DNA from: Gordionus sp. m RMFG-2023
Lineage: Eukaryota > Nematomorpha > Gordioida > Chordodea > Parachordodidae
Assembly: GCF_954871325.1 (NCBI RefSeq)
Contig: NC_088777.1
Span: 3,412,509 to 3,476,508 of the forward strand
Direction of reading: 5' to 3'
Length of the DNA: 64,000 nucleotides
In this document: one piece after another, positions 12,033-23,002 of the stretch
How the letters are laid out: each line of letters opens with the position of its first letter
Numbering within the stretch: the first letter of the stretch is position 1
Program-made: the position numbers and the translations under genes
The notes under the pieces: model-generated
Told to the model about the DNA's origin: nothing
Seen by the model: only the letters and a program-made list of their open reading frames with translations
Database searches by the model: none

Positions 12033-13295
12033 TCACAACTATTCATTAAATTTAAATTTGGGTTAAAATTGTTAAATTTTAGCCATATAAAGAGTCATAA
12101 CTCCTAAACCAATGTTCATCCTAGTCTATGATTTTGTACAAATATAAAGAAGTGTATGTCTATTTATAGAAAAAAAATAAAAAAACCTTTTTTTCTATGG
12201 CCATTTCCGGTTTTGCACATCCGGTTTTCAATAATAATCAAATTTCTATCATATATATTTTTATGTCATATTAAAGAACTATTATTAAGCAACATAATAA
12301 AGTTTAAATTATTTTTTTAACATAATTATTTTTCGAGATATTTAAAAATAAATGAGGTGCCTTTTGTCAAAAATGTACCATTTTTCCGCGCTTTAGACTG
12401 CCATATCTTAGCTGGTAAACAGTTTTGGAAGGTAAAATTTTATTTTTTTCTTAGTTAGGGTTGAAACCTTGGTTGATTTGATATGGAATTTACCATATAT
12501 ATTATCAATTTAATATTATTTTATTTCAAAAGAAAAAAAAAACTAATTACTTAAATCGTCGTATTCCATAACTAATAAAATGAAACCAAAAATTTTGTGA
12601 TAAATTTTGAGAGATTGCATAAAAGATATTATTGATTATAACTATTTTCAATTTACATTCGTGGGTTGATAAAACTAGAGAAAGTAGAAAAGCGATGATT
12701 TTCAACATTTTTTTTCAATAAATTAAATATTAAGAAATAATTTTTTTTTCTTCGTAATTTAAATTATTACAATTTAAATGATGAGGGTTTAAAGGTTAAC
12801 GATCTTATATTTTAACATAAATATAATAATTTTTATATTTTTTATATTGCAACCTTTTAATATAATACATATATTTTTTTTTACAGAAAATATAATTTAC
12901 ACAAAAATTTCCCTTACATTCAACCAATTATTAAAAAAAAATAAAATAGCAAACTATTATTAAATTTTGTAGGACTAATGTAACCAAGTAGGAGGCCTTG
13001 AATAAGTAATTTCCTATTTCCTACCCAATAACAAATCTTTAATCTTTCATGAATATTAAAGTCAATACATATATTCCTTAAATAAATATTCCTTTAAAAT
13101 AATGAATATGATTAAAGATTTTTAGAAAAATGGCGATTTAATTTTTGCAAAAAAATGTGTAGTTAAATTTTTTTTTTTATTAAATAATGTAAAACCTCTT
13201 CCAAAAAAAATTTTCTACCGGTAGCTCCTTCAATCTCTCAAATTTATTATTTTTATGTTTCAGATCAATTCCATTTGGATCTCCCAGAAGTATTG
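12033..13295. other. no gene seen
   Basis: AT-rich DNA without sustained frames. The segment 12,110-12,430 is slightly less AT-rich (CCGGTTTTGCACATCCGG, TTTTCCGCGC) and may be part of an old repeat. Confidence 0.35.
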
Positions 13296-13299
13296 TAAT

Positions 13300-13787
13300 C
13301 GAGGCCATTGTATCTTGGTCTCACAATATCAATATCGACAGATATCCTATGTATCCTAACACCAAACTATCAATATCGACAGATATCCCCACCGGAGTAC
13401 ACCGGAGTATTCTCATTGATTTTATTGTAAGCTTGATCTCCTACCGGAGTCAATCCTGATGGATCTCCCACCGTAGTAAAATCACATGTCCATTGTGTGC
13501 TTGAACGATTTCCAAGGTAACCATTATCCTAGCACTGGCCAATAGATCGTTATACGAGTTCAGCTGGCCATCCTATTTGGTTTATTGGAAAAGTATCCTA
13601 GCACCAGGCTTTTCAAGCTGTCGGTGACCGGGGTGGCATTTTTCTGCTCAAAAAATCATCTTATCTTATGTCTGTACATATCGTCATCAAAGAAAAAATT
13701 TTTGGCTCTTAACCAGGATTGAACCTGCGTCCTTTTGCGTCCTTCTGTTTCCAAGCATACCTCATAACCCATTAGGCCACCCTGGTG
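13300..13787 (-). repeat. possible tRNA-derived SINE
   Basis: On the minus strand, 13,787-13,703 has an A-box-like GGTGGCCTAATGGG followed 40-50 nt later by a B-box-like GGTTCAATCC, as in a tRNA. The B box is one base short and the acceptor ends do not pair, so it is not a working tRNA. The DNA downstream on that strand (13,700-13,300) is richer in G and C than its surroundings, as a SINE body would be, and holds a 21-bp direct repeat (TATCAATATCGACAGATATCC split at 13,327 and 13,368). No poly-A tail or target duplication was found. Confidence 0.35.
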
Positions 13788-15878
13788 ATTAAATACAAAT
13801 ATTATTCAAATAAACACAAGTAACTTGTCTTCTCTAGGTAAATGTATGGTACTATCTTAAAGAATTATTTTTGGAGCTTGAAATCTAGACTAAAAGGGGG
13901 TTAGGGTTTTGGTTCTGAACACTTTTCACCCAACGATTAAATTTCCGGTTACTAAAAAATTAAAATGTTTCTTAAATTGGTTTTCGCTCTTAAATATGAT
14001 CCGCTTTGGGTGTTCCAAAATTTCAAACTTAAAGGCCTTCCATGAGGATAAAACGGGGAGGGGGGTTGGAATCAATTGGATCAATAAATTTCAAGGAAGT
14101 ATCTTCTTAATCAGTATATATTGAAAGTATATCCATTTTATATATTTTAGTCGCCAGAAGGATTATCAGCGTCATTAGTTCAGGAGAGGAGAAAGGGGGG
14201 AGGGTCTAGAAGGCATTGCTCAGAACTCTTCTAATAGACAATTTTTGAAAATTTAAATTAACTTTAAAAAAAAGTTGAAATAATTAAAAGATTAATTACA
14301 CTTTTGTTAGAATCCGAACTGGCTACTAAATATATTTATTTTTAGAGTTTCTTGCTCTGTTTCAGGTTGCTATATACCTTAAGACGAGATTCATTAGTGG
14401 TAGATTTCTCCAGCAAGTTCTTATTATTATTTTTTATTCTAGTTTCAAATTTTAATCATTTAATTAATAAATATTCATCTAAAAAAACGCGAGGTATATG
14501 GCCAGATGTTAATTAAGAAGTGATGGAAAAATATCCCATTGAAGGGATATCTTAGCACTCTCTCCCTCTTAAGTGAAAAATAAGAAAAGTTTTTAGAAAC
14601 ATTATACTTTTTTTCAAATTCTTAGATACATTTTTCATAAATAAGCTATAAAAATACTATGTACATGTTGGTAACAATTCAATTTAAAGTTCTTTATTTA
14701 TTATTGTCTTAAGCGTTAATATACACATGTCCATTTAAATAATTATTGTTTAAGGCAATAATATAGATCGTGATATTATGTAAATTGGACATTTAGTTAT
14801 ATTAAATGTTATTTAATTTTGATATATATATATATATTATTTCAGAAAAAAATAGTATTGTTAAATTTTTATATTATCTAATTTACTAATTTTGTTTAAA
14901 ATATGATAACATTAATTGTTAATTATGAAAGAATTCTGTTTAGATAAATAGTTAATAATAAAACATACATTATCAATCGAAACTATCGATTTCCAAGTTC
15001 TTAAATTATCAAGCGCTACTATCGACTAGCGATCTCATTACTCTGAATATAAGTGAAACCTGTTCATAATTTGTTCAAGCCATATAAAGCTAAATTATAG
15101 TGTTCCATTTTTAAAAATATCTCTAACAGTTAACTCTTTTCTTAAACACATGGAAACTCTTAATTTACGATTTTCTCACATAATCCCATCAATCTAAGGA
15201 CAAATTTGATAGATAATTATGAACATCAGCTGTCGATGAATACCAATCTAAAATCATTTGTAACACTGTAAAATACCTGAACACTTGTCTTCCCATGCTT
15301 AAACACTAATAACCATTTGCTCTTCATAAAAAAATAATGTCCAGAAATGCGATAAGAACTACAATCCGATCTATTTTTCAATCACGGTTACGATAAACCC
15401 TTTGACGCAAATATGTGTCTACTCTGCCAAATGGCTACACTACACCTTCACTTTTTGGCACTCGTTTAAAAAAAAATCTATTAAGTCGCCAATAAAATAT
15501 AAGGAGGAATCAGGCACCGATAGACCCTCATAGAAATTTTGAATATGTATAGGATGATATGATTCTTAGAAAGATATCTGTGAAATTCAACATAAATCCT
15601 AGCTTTAAAATTTTTAAATTCTAAACGTTTTAGTTTTGTTTTTGTGCGAATGCCGGTAATATAAGTTAAAATTTTTAAGATTTCTTAGGCTGATAAAATT
15701 ATGTTCATTAGGAGGACAAATGGAATAGCCAAAGTTTGATTCGTAATTTATTTTTTGATATTTATGTATTTTTGCAATATATTTGGATTTAATAAAAAAA
15801 GGTATTCAAATGTAAAAAGCTATAATTAAACAAAAGATTATAATATCTAAAAAATATTTACATTGTTTTACTTCTATA
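13788..15878. other. no gene seen
   Basis: Mostly AT-rich. A 71-codon plus-strand frame at 13,909-14,124 has no recognisable features. G-rich words (GGGGAGGGGGGTTGG near 14,053, GGAGAAAGGGGGGAGGG near 14,185) stand out. Confidence 0.35.
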
Positions 15879-16291
15879 CAGTGGCGTAGCTACGGGGGTG
15901 GTTTTTTCTGGTTTGGACCCTTCCCAGAGCAAATTTTTTTTTCTAGATTATACGTTCAAAAGACTTAAAAGTGACCTTATATCAAATAAATTGCATTTTA
16001 ATTTATATTTTTCTGGTTTTGATGTGGAAGGATATTTTATTAATATTGAAATTATCCTGGGTAGTATTATTATAAAGCCATTAAGAATAACCTACTAAAT
16101 TATAATAACATATTATTGATGCATTTAAAAAATATATTTATTATATATTATATGGTTATAATTTGTAAGATAAACCTAGCCGAAGGCCGGGCAAAGGGCC
16201 GAAGTCCCGTTAAAAGGGGTCTGGGGGCGAAGACTCTTAGGCTTTTATATGTATGGATCCCCTCTTAGAGAAATTCCTAGCTACGCCACTG
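15879..16291. mobile_element. non-autonomous hAT element with perfect 8-bp target duplication
   Basis: The 413-bp element starts CAGTGGCGTAGCTACG and ends CTAGCTACGCCACTG, an imperfect inverted repeat typical of hAT elements. It is flanked by the identical 8-bp words CTTCTATA at 15,871-15,878 and 16,292-16,299. No transposase is encoded; a 66-codon frame inside has no known domain. Internal GC-rich words (AAGGCCGGGCAAAGGGCC) contrast with the host DNA. The intact duplication suggests a fairly recent insertion. Confidence 0.9.
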
Positions 16292-16439
16292 CTTCTATAT
16301 AAAAAGTATTCGTTTATATAAGGAAAATAAGAATTAATAGAATGTTATAATATAAAATCAAATGAATTAAGTAAAAGCAGAAATTATCGGGAAAGGTCAT
16401 TCGATATTGGGTAATTTTTAATATTATATTTATTTTTTA

Positions 16440-17040
16440 TTATTTATTATAATGTATTGATGGCACATCTTGGATCACCCATAGAAGGTAGAAAAGCTAT
16501 CAAATCTATTTTAAACAAATCCCAGACCAATTTGTCTAAATTAATCATATAATTTTACATTCCTGCACTTCTTTTTTTTAAAAAACTATTTTAATAATCC
16601 CAGAATCATCTACGCCCTGAGATCCACATCGATCTATAAATGCAGTGATTTGCTGTTTCTCATAAAATCATAAGGCTCCTTGAAATTTATTGAACATAAA
16701 ATTCTGGCTTCAGTCCACCCTCATTAGCATATCATTTGTTATTGGTATCCAATCCCCGCTACAACTTTCCCTCTAACCATTATTTTATCCGGTATAGCTG
16801 CTCAATTAATAATGTATCCACTTCTATAGGTCCTGACCTATCTCAAGCCCTTTCCCTTTGGACAGCAACAGCTTGCCACTATCCACTGTTATCCAGCCCT
16901 CAGAATTCAAAAGATCAGGGATGCTTCTTTGATCGCCTTGTTCCGTTGAATACTTTATTTCTAACAGGCCATTTGAGGATAATCCCAAACATAATATTAA
17001 ATGCAAACTAAGGCTATGAATAGTTGGACGTCATATTGAT
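16440..17040 (+). repeat. dispersed repeat R1 copy 1
   Basis: About 600 bp that recurs inverted at 39,690-40,215 and directly at 57,590-57,910. Shared words include GACACATCTTGGAT, GGTCCTGACCTATCTC, AACATAATATTAAATGC and AACTCAGGCTATGAAT or close variants. A 91-codon frame on the plus strand and a 60-codon frame on the minus strand do not resemble known proteins. It may be an unclassified transposon. Confidence 0.6.
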
Positions 17041-18140
17041 ATTAAAAAACCTGCTTTTATCGATAAAAATATTTAAAAAAATATGTTAAATTAAAATTTC
17101 AGTGAAGGAAGTGCGAGACCTGTTAAAAAATTTAAATGAGGCATTTTGATGAAATAAATAGTAAAGGTTTCTGAAAATGCTTTGGAAAAACTGGCACAAT
17201 TTGCAAATAATTGAGCGTTAAAAATTGTGTTCATTTACCAGTATATTCAAAAATTTAATAGCACAATTAAATGAAATGGACGATGATATCATATGTACAA
17301 GTGAGGAGTTAAATGAAGAAGATGGAATATCACAATATGATTTGATAATAAATGTAATAGGTGTTTAATATGCGTGTATGAAATCATTTCAAGTTACAAT
17401 ATGCACAAAAGAGCATACATTAATCTATTTTTGACATATGAATACATTTTAACATTTAGTAAAATAGGCTGAGTTAATATAGACCAAATTAGACGCGTTT
17501 TTAATTAAAATTTAATAAAATTTATAATGCATTTAGTAAAAATTTTAGAAATTTTTTTTTAAATTGTCATTTTCCCACGTAAATCTCGGTCTAAAACATA
17601 AAAAAATTATATTCGATTAATAACTTTGACGTTAATCTTCAATAAAGTTCAAAAACTCTTATTATTAAAAAAAATATATCAAAAATATTTTTTTAAAAAT
17701 TTATCAAAATGTTTTTACAATAATTATGGAGAGTTATTTAACAATATAAGAATGTTTTTACACATTATGGAAACGTGTTACAACAATAACAAATCATATT
17801 ATTACTGTATATGTGCAATTTTAATATATGATTTATTTACTATTCTTCTTTTATTAAAAAATATAAATCGTTTTGAACATATCAAATATTTGTTTATAAA
17901 TAAAAAATTTTTTTTAAATAAATAAATATTGTTAATGGTGAAAAAAAAACAAGAAAATTTTTTATAACTTTTTTAAAATACTCAAAATTTATTTTGAAAG
18001 AGATAGATTTATTTTGGGAGAAAGAAACAAGGGGAGGGATTGATTAATATTGAAGTGTGGGGGGCTAATAATTTTTAATTATTTATTTCTTATATTTTAT
18101 TAATAATTATTTTTTGCACAATCATATTTAAAATTATTTT
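17041..18140. other. no supported gene
   Basis: A 99-codon AT-rich frame at 17,626-17,925 is dominated by Asn, Lys, Ile, Phe and Tyr, as expected of random AT-rich DNA. It has no signal peptide, splice border or motif. Nothing else is visible. Confidence 0.35.
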
Positions 18141-18208
18141 ATATGAAAAAATATTTGAAAAAAAATATTTTCCTATTTTTTTTTTATTTCATATCTTTTC
18201 ATACTAAA

Positions 18209-18830
18209 ATGTCGTACCAGGATAGTGATAAAGATAACAACAACCCTCTACTAAATAACATGGACCTTGACTTGGAGGTAGAATTATGTAAAAAAAAAAT
18301 TGTAATTATAAATGTGATCAGAATGACCTTGCATGCAACCAAGATCTTCTGGATGATCAAGATCAATTTATCAATATGAGTCAGATATCAGTAATATCTG
18401 ATTCATCAGTTAATACATCGATAGATAGTACTTCTTTTTATACAAAGAGCATGTTTGAATTAAGCCCCAACAAAAATGGCCGAATGTATAAAATGTGTAA
18501 TAGATATTATAGCGTTCACACTGCATCAAGTATTATAGCAAATAAAAGCATCAACTATATTAATTTTTATAGCCAATTTAAAAAATCAAATCATCCAGAT
18601 TTAAATGGGAATGGAGAGAGCGAAGATATACCCAAAAACCTAGTAGGAATTTGTAGATTATTACCTAAGGAAAACGAATGCCTTAACAAATTAATTTTAA
18701 ATTTATTTAAAAAATCATTCCTTTCAAAGCTATGGATAGTAAGGAGTTCCGAAATATATTTTCCTTCATATTCAAGAGTGAGAAATATGGAATCATTATC
18801 TATATATATACAGATTTTATCTTATTGATT
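18209..18830 (+). mobile_element. hAT transposase N-terminal part with BED-type finger
   Basis: The ATG at 18,209 opens MSYQDSDKDNNNPLLNN and continues, after a frame change in an A-run near 18,290, through a 150-codon frame (18,376-18,828). The segment FELSPNKNGRMYKMCNRYYS with TASSII resembles a BED zinc finger, but the second cysteine and the histidine pair are not preserved. Near 18,720 another frame reads LPFKAMDSKEFRNIFSF, matching the conserved hAT segment after the finger (family: PFxxVDxxxFRxLl). So this is the 5' third of a hAT transposase with at least two frame breaks. The catalytic core is absent, and the sequence after 18,830 is non-coding. Confidence 0.6.
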
Positions 18831-20550
18831 CTATTATAAATCTTGTTATTTGTATCAGTAAATATTTAAAATATGAATAAATATTGTGTAATTTATATAT
18901 TATTTTGAAGATATTTAGTAATAATTTATTAAATATAAGATTATAGGCCTCTTTTTATTAGGTTTTTTTTAAGGTTTTACAAATTTAAAATCATATATCA
19001 AAAACTTTTAATTTATGTTACACTATTTTAATAAGTAATTTTTATGTAAAGTTAAAGTAATTTAATTTAAAATTACCTCAGCTTAGATGTCTCGCATAAT
19101 TTTTATGAAAATATTAAATATAGAATTATAATTCACTCGCACACATAAATAAGACATTTGAATGACTAAAATATCTGCGCGAATGAATTTTTTATTAATT
19201 AAATTTTTATAAATAAAACAATAAAATATGTTACTTTTTTTAATTATAACTAAATAAAAATAAAAAATACAAATCTTATTTATTTTAAAAGTACCATTAT
19301 ATTATTAAAAAGAGGGAAAAGGGAGTGTTTACAAGAAACAAAAAATAAATTTAAATTATATTATTGAAAAAAAATATTCAAGCATAATAATTTTCTTGGG
19401 ATAATAAATTAAACCGAAAAAAAAGGTCTACATTAAAACCAATGTTTTTCTTGACATAATAGAACTTTGGTCTATCTAAGAAAATCGGCAATATACATCA
19501 CGGTATAAATAGATTTTAAGCACTAACACTCCCACCCCCTTCGCGATTTTTATAATAAACATCTTGTTGGTATAAAGTGTATCGCTTCGCTATTATATTA
19601 AATTGTTATTGTTTGTTCACAATTCTGATAAAAGCTTTAAAAAAATATATTAAAAATTCTAGACTAAATTTAAATCACGATCTTCCCCATCCCCAATAAT
19701 TTATTCGTTCTCTAGTCGACAGAAGTAATCTTGTGTTCACGACTCAAGTTGGAAGTCTAAAGTAAGAAAAAACAGAACAAATGTTTTATCAATTTTCGTC
19801 CTCTAGTCCACTAATTCATAAAACTATTCGTCATCTTACACTCATCCAAATTTTTGGATATAAATACCTAGATGCCATTCCCTCTAAATATTTTGACTTC
19901 GACCTATAAAACCAAGAATTCAGGTTTGCAGTAGATTTGTTTAAATATGATAACCTCAGTCATATATGAGTGCGCCAAGTGCAAGAAGATAGTAAGTCAA
20001 ACTGGCCATCATTGCCTCCAATACATCTTTATCAGTGGACGTTCAATCCGTCATAAAACAGATGCAAGGTTCTCATAAAATGGGCTTAACAGTCCGCTGA
20101 CTTTCCTGCCATTATATAAACCCCAGGTTTCTTAACAGATGGGAGACGACCCAATGGAATTACACAAATTCAATATGAGAATGGCCTATTTCTAACGTGG
20201 GATTTTTACTGCGTTGACCCCCGCTCACCCCCCCCCCCCCCAACATCAATAAGGATATTTTAAAATTCACAAAAGATTTTAAGACTTAGGTTCGGGGCCA
20301 GGTGAAAAAAGCTATCCAAACCTTTAAATCATTTTTAAAAAATGACCCATATTTTGGATTGGTTCAAAAAAAAATTCAACTTTAAATCGAATAAAAAAAC
20401 GAATTGATATTTAAGTCTTAGTCGAAAAAAACCACCCATTTTGGGTTTGAGTCAAAATAAACTCATTTTCGGTCGAGGTTGATCGAAGATGAAAAATGAC
20501 TAAATTTGGGTCAGCCCTCTTAGCAGACTCAGTTTAGTCGATTAACAACA
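18831..20550. other. no gene; homopolymer tract and possible hAT subterminal DNA
   Basis: A run of 14 C lies at 20,228-20,241. Between about 20,280 and 20,545 there are repeated words related to TTTTGGGTTTGAGTC, ending at CGATTAACAACACCA, which resembles the inner end of hAT/MITE termini in this window. The opposite terminus was not found. Confidence 0.3.
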
Positions 20551-20554
20551 CCAT

Positions 20555-20900
20555 TTCTATACGATATCTTATTCAAGGTGATTTATATCAATTCCTCATT
20601 CTGCAGAACCCCTTATATTACACATAAACAAATCTAATTTTGCAATTAACCATATGAGAAATAGCGATATATTATATGATTGAAAACAAGGAAGATGTAA
20701 TATAATTGTGAACCTCATGGTCAAACTTAAAATTGTGGAGTGAGAAATTTGGTGATGTCGAGTATACAAATTGGACTTCCGGAGAGAACAACAGTTCCAT
20801 ATAAGTTTCAGTTAAGAAATGATATCGCTTCCCTAAAGACATGATGCTAACAATTAACTAAAATATACACATACACATGTGATATTAATTCCACTTGGTA
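20555..20900 (+). pseudogene. decayed copy of Ig-like gene exon 2, opposite strand
   Basis: The plus strand matches, with many changes, exon 2 of the minus-strand Ig-like gene (35,167-35,427) and the DNA just before it. Shared words include TGTAATATAAT, AATTGTGGAGT, GAGTATACAAA versus GAATATACAAA, GAACAACAGTT versus ATAACAACAGTT, CTAAAGACAT and TTCCACTTGGTAA with the splice donor. Stops and small indels interrupt the frame. It lies 2 kb beyond the last exon of the intact gene, in inverted orientation, and shows past duplication of this exon. Confidence 0.7.
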
Positions 20901-21071
20901 AAATTGATATATTTCATGTTGCATTTTTTATATACTTATCATTTGATACTCATTATTTTTATATATAATATCTTGTAACATCGACATTTGTTAATATTCT
21001 TAATGGAAATCTAAATAAGCTGCATCAATCATTTTGATAGTGTTATCATTATCATAAATTCTATAACTTTT

Positions 21072-21311
21072 TTAACGGTTGTTCTTCGTCTTTAGTGTCT
21101 GGGTATCTTCTCCGGCGATTAATTGATCGCTAATTCTTAGTTCTGCATTATCTTCAAATTCGCATCTTCGGGCTAGCTGCTTTATAGTTTTTAAATAACT
21201 CAAAACGGATTCTGTAGGCTCGCTAATTAATCTAATGAATTCAATTCTAGATGCCAGAACAGTTGTTATATCTTTATAAGTTGTTTTGCAATTTTGTATA
21301 TATCTACCCAT
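21072..21311 (-). mobile_element. LTR retrotransposon gag fossil (Ty3/Gypsy-like)
   Basis: A 79-codon frame contains RIEFIRLISEPTESVLSYL followed by KTIKQLARRCEFEDNAEL and RISDQLIAG. This matches the retrotransposon gag core (family pattern RxxFxxxxQxxxExvxxFxxxLrxLaxxCxF..., then RDxlVxGi). No other retroelement parts or LTRs were recognised beside it, so it is an isolated, broken fragment. The family assignment is by eye only. Confidence 0.5.
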
Positions 21312-22340
21312 ATTTCCTTGGGAAGAGTATTTTTTTTTTGTATCAGTTAATATTTATTCATCCATAAGCTATAAATAATTTTTTCAAAGTGACGTCAATT
21401 TGAGGAATATTTTTTTTGCGTCTATAGTCGTTAGAAAATTTTGAGGATATTTTATGTGTCTACAGTCGTAATAGCTCATTTATCTCATTCAGCGTCTACA
21501 TAATCGGGAGGGGTAGGAACAGTTTGCGTCCTATTTTTTTGAGGGGGTAGGGGGTAGGCTGCTTTAATGTGGGTAAGGTAAATTTTTTGGGGGGTTGTCT
21601 ATTAAATTTTGAGATGAAAGAGGACAAAATTTATTGCTGTAAAATTACTTTTATCATTATTTAAAAAATAAATTCTTTATATTCACAAAATATCGATAGT
21701 TGGTAGTAGAGATAGATTAATTTAAGTTATCCTTTATAAAGTCTCTGAAAAGAGTATCAATAAATTTAAAAAGTAAAAATAATAATAGGGTAGGGGGGTA
21801 GGCAAAGGTTTTTGATGGGGGTTTGCATCCAGTGAAAATCCTGTCATATAGACGCTGATCTCATTCATCTTTTATCCATAATTTCTAAAAAAAAAAATTA
21901 TAAACAGAAATTTTTTTTATAATTCTATATAACATTTAACTTGACCGAAGATCAAAAACCGCGCGACTTTTTTACCACAAATATTAAATCGATTATGTTT
22001 TAAATACAATAATGAATTTTATTTGTAATTCTTTTGTATATATATATTTATATAATTATCTAATTTAACTTCTAATAATATGCAATTTAATTAACCTTGA
22101 TAATATAATATTACATGTCGGAAATTTTTGATAATATAATACACAAATGAGGTCCTTTTAAAATATATAACGTCTTTTTAAAATATATAACGTAACCTTT
22201 TGAATATATAATTCAAATATAACAGACCATATAATAAATATATTTGGCAAACTAACTAAAAATATTTTAACCATGATATTTTATTGAAGGATTAACTCAG
22301 ATTGCCCCATAATTTTTAAAATTTTTAAATGATATATTGA
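21312..22340. other. no gene; G-rich words near 21,500-21,830
   Basis: The stretch carries several GGGGGTAGGGGGTAGG-like words (about 21,510-21,560, 21,580 and 21,790-21,830) in otherwise AT-rich DNA. No coding or terminal repeat was found. The related DNA 22,345-22,620 recurs at about 43,350-43,560. Confidence 0.35.
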
Positions 22341-22775
22341 GTAACTATTAATTAAATGATTATGAGAATAACTGAACACTCAGAATAATCAAATTAAAAT
22401 ATAGGTATAAAATTTTACGCTATCCTATATAATAAAAAATTTGTTAGTTCTAAGGTTGTTAAAATCTTTTATATAACTGATTAAATTATCCATAATTGTG
22501 AAAAATCATTAGAGTGTGCTAGGAATTATTTTATAATAAATCTATCAATAAATATAATTGTATATAGTTTGATTTTATATTTTTATATTTTTACGTTTTA
22601 GTTTATTTATGTTATTTTAGATTTTGAATATGTTTAATAATTGGCATCTTCAATTAGTATTATTATTAAACTTTTAACATCTAAATAGCTTAATAAAATG
22701 AATGATCAAGCTATAAGGAGTAAAATAAAAAATGTAGGGACGGTTTAATGTAGGATAATCCAAATTAAACCTACC

Positions 22776-23002
22776 TCAAATTAAGATAACAACGAGTTTT
22801 CCTAAATTAGAAATAGCAGATGGTAATAACTGTCGCCGATCATTAGAATATTTGTCCTCAGGGTCAACATCAAAAATGCTGTTATCATAGTTAAAAGTAG
22901 TAAAATTGCACTTGAAGGTCAAACTATATAATTCATAACAAGATCCATAAAATAGTCCCCGAAAAATATATAGATAAATTGCAATAAATATAAAAGATGC
23001 CC
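22776..23002 (-). CDS. Ig-like gene exon 11: membrane helix and tail, tentative
   Basis: Acceptor TCCATAG|GG gives phase 1 and opens ASFIFIAIYLYIFRGLFYG, a membrane-spanning segment placed directly after the last Ig-like domain. The tail includes DVDPEDKYSNDRRQLLPS, in which DRRQLL fits the acidic dileucine sorting pattern [DE]xxxL[LI]. A stop follows at 22,776. The exon could be an unrelated open frame; no homology supports it. Confidence 0.45.

Noticed and set aside
13703-13787. Functional tRNA gene
   Set aside because: B box is short by one base and the acceptor ends do not pair; treated as a SINE head at most.
17626-17925. 99-codon open frame on the plus strand
   Set aside because: Composition is almost entirely Asn, Lys, Ile, Leu, Phe and Tyr, as expected in random AT-rich DNA; no motif or splice border.
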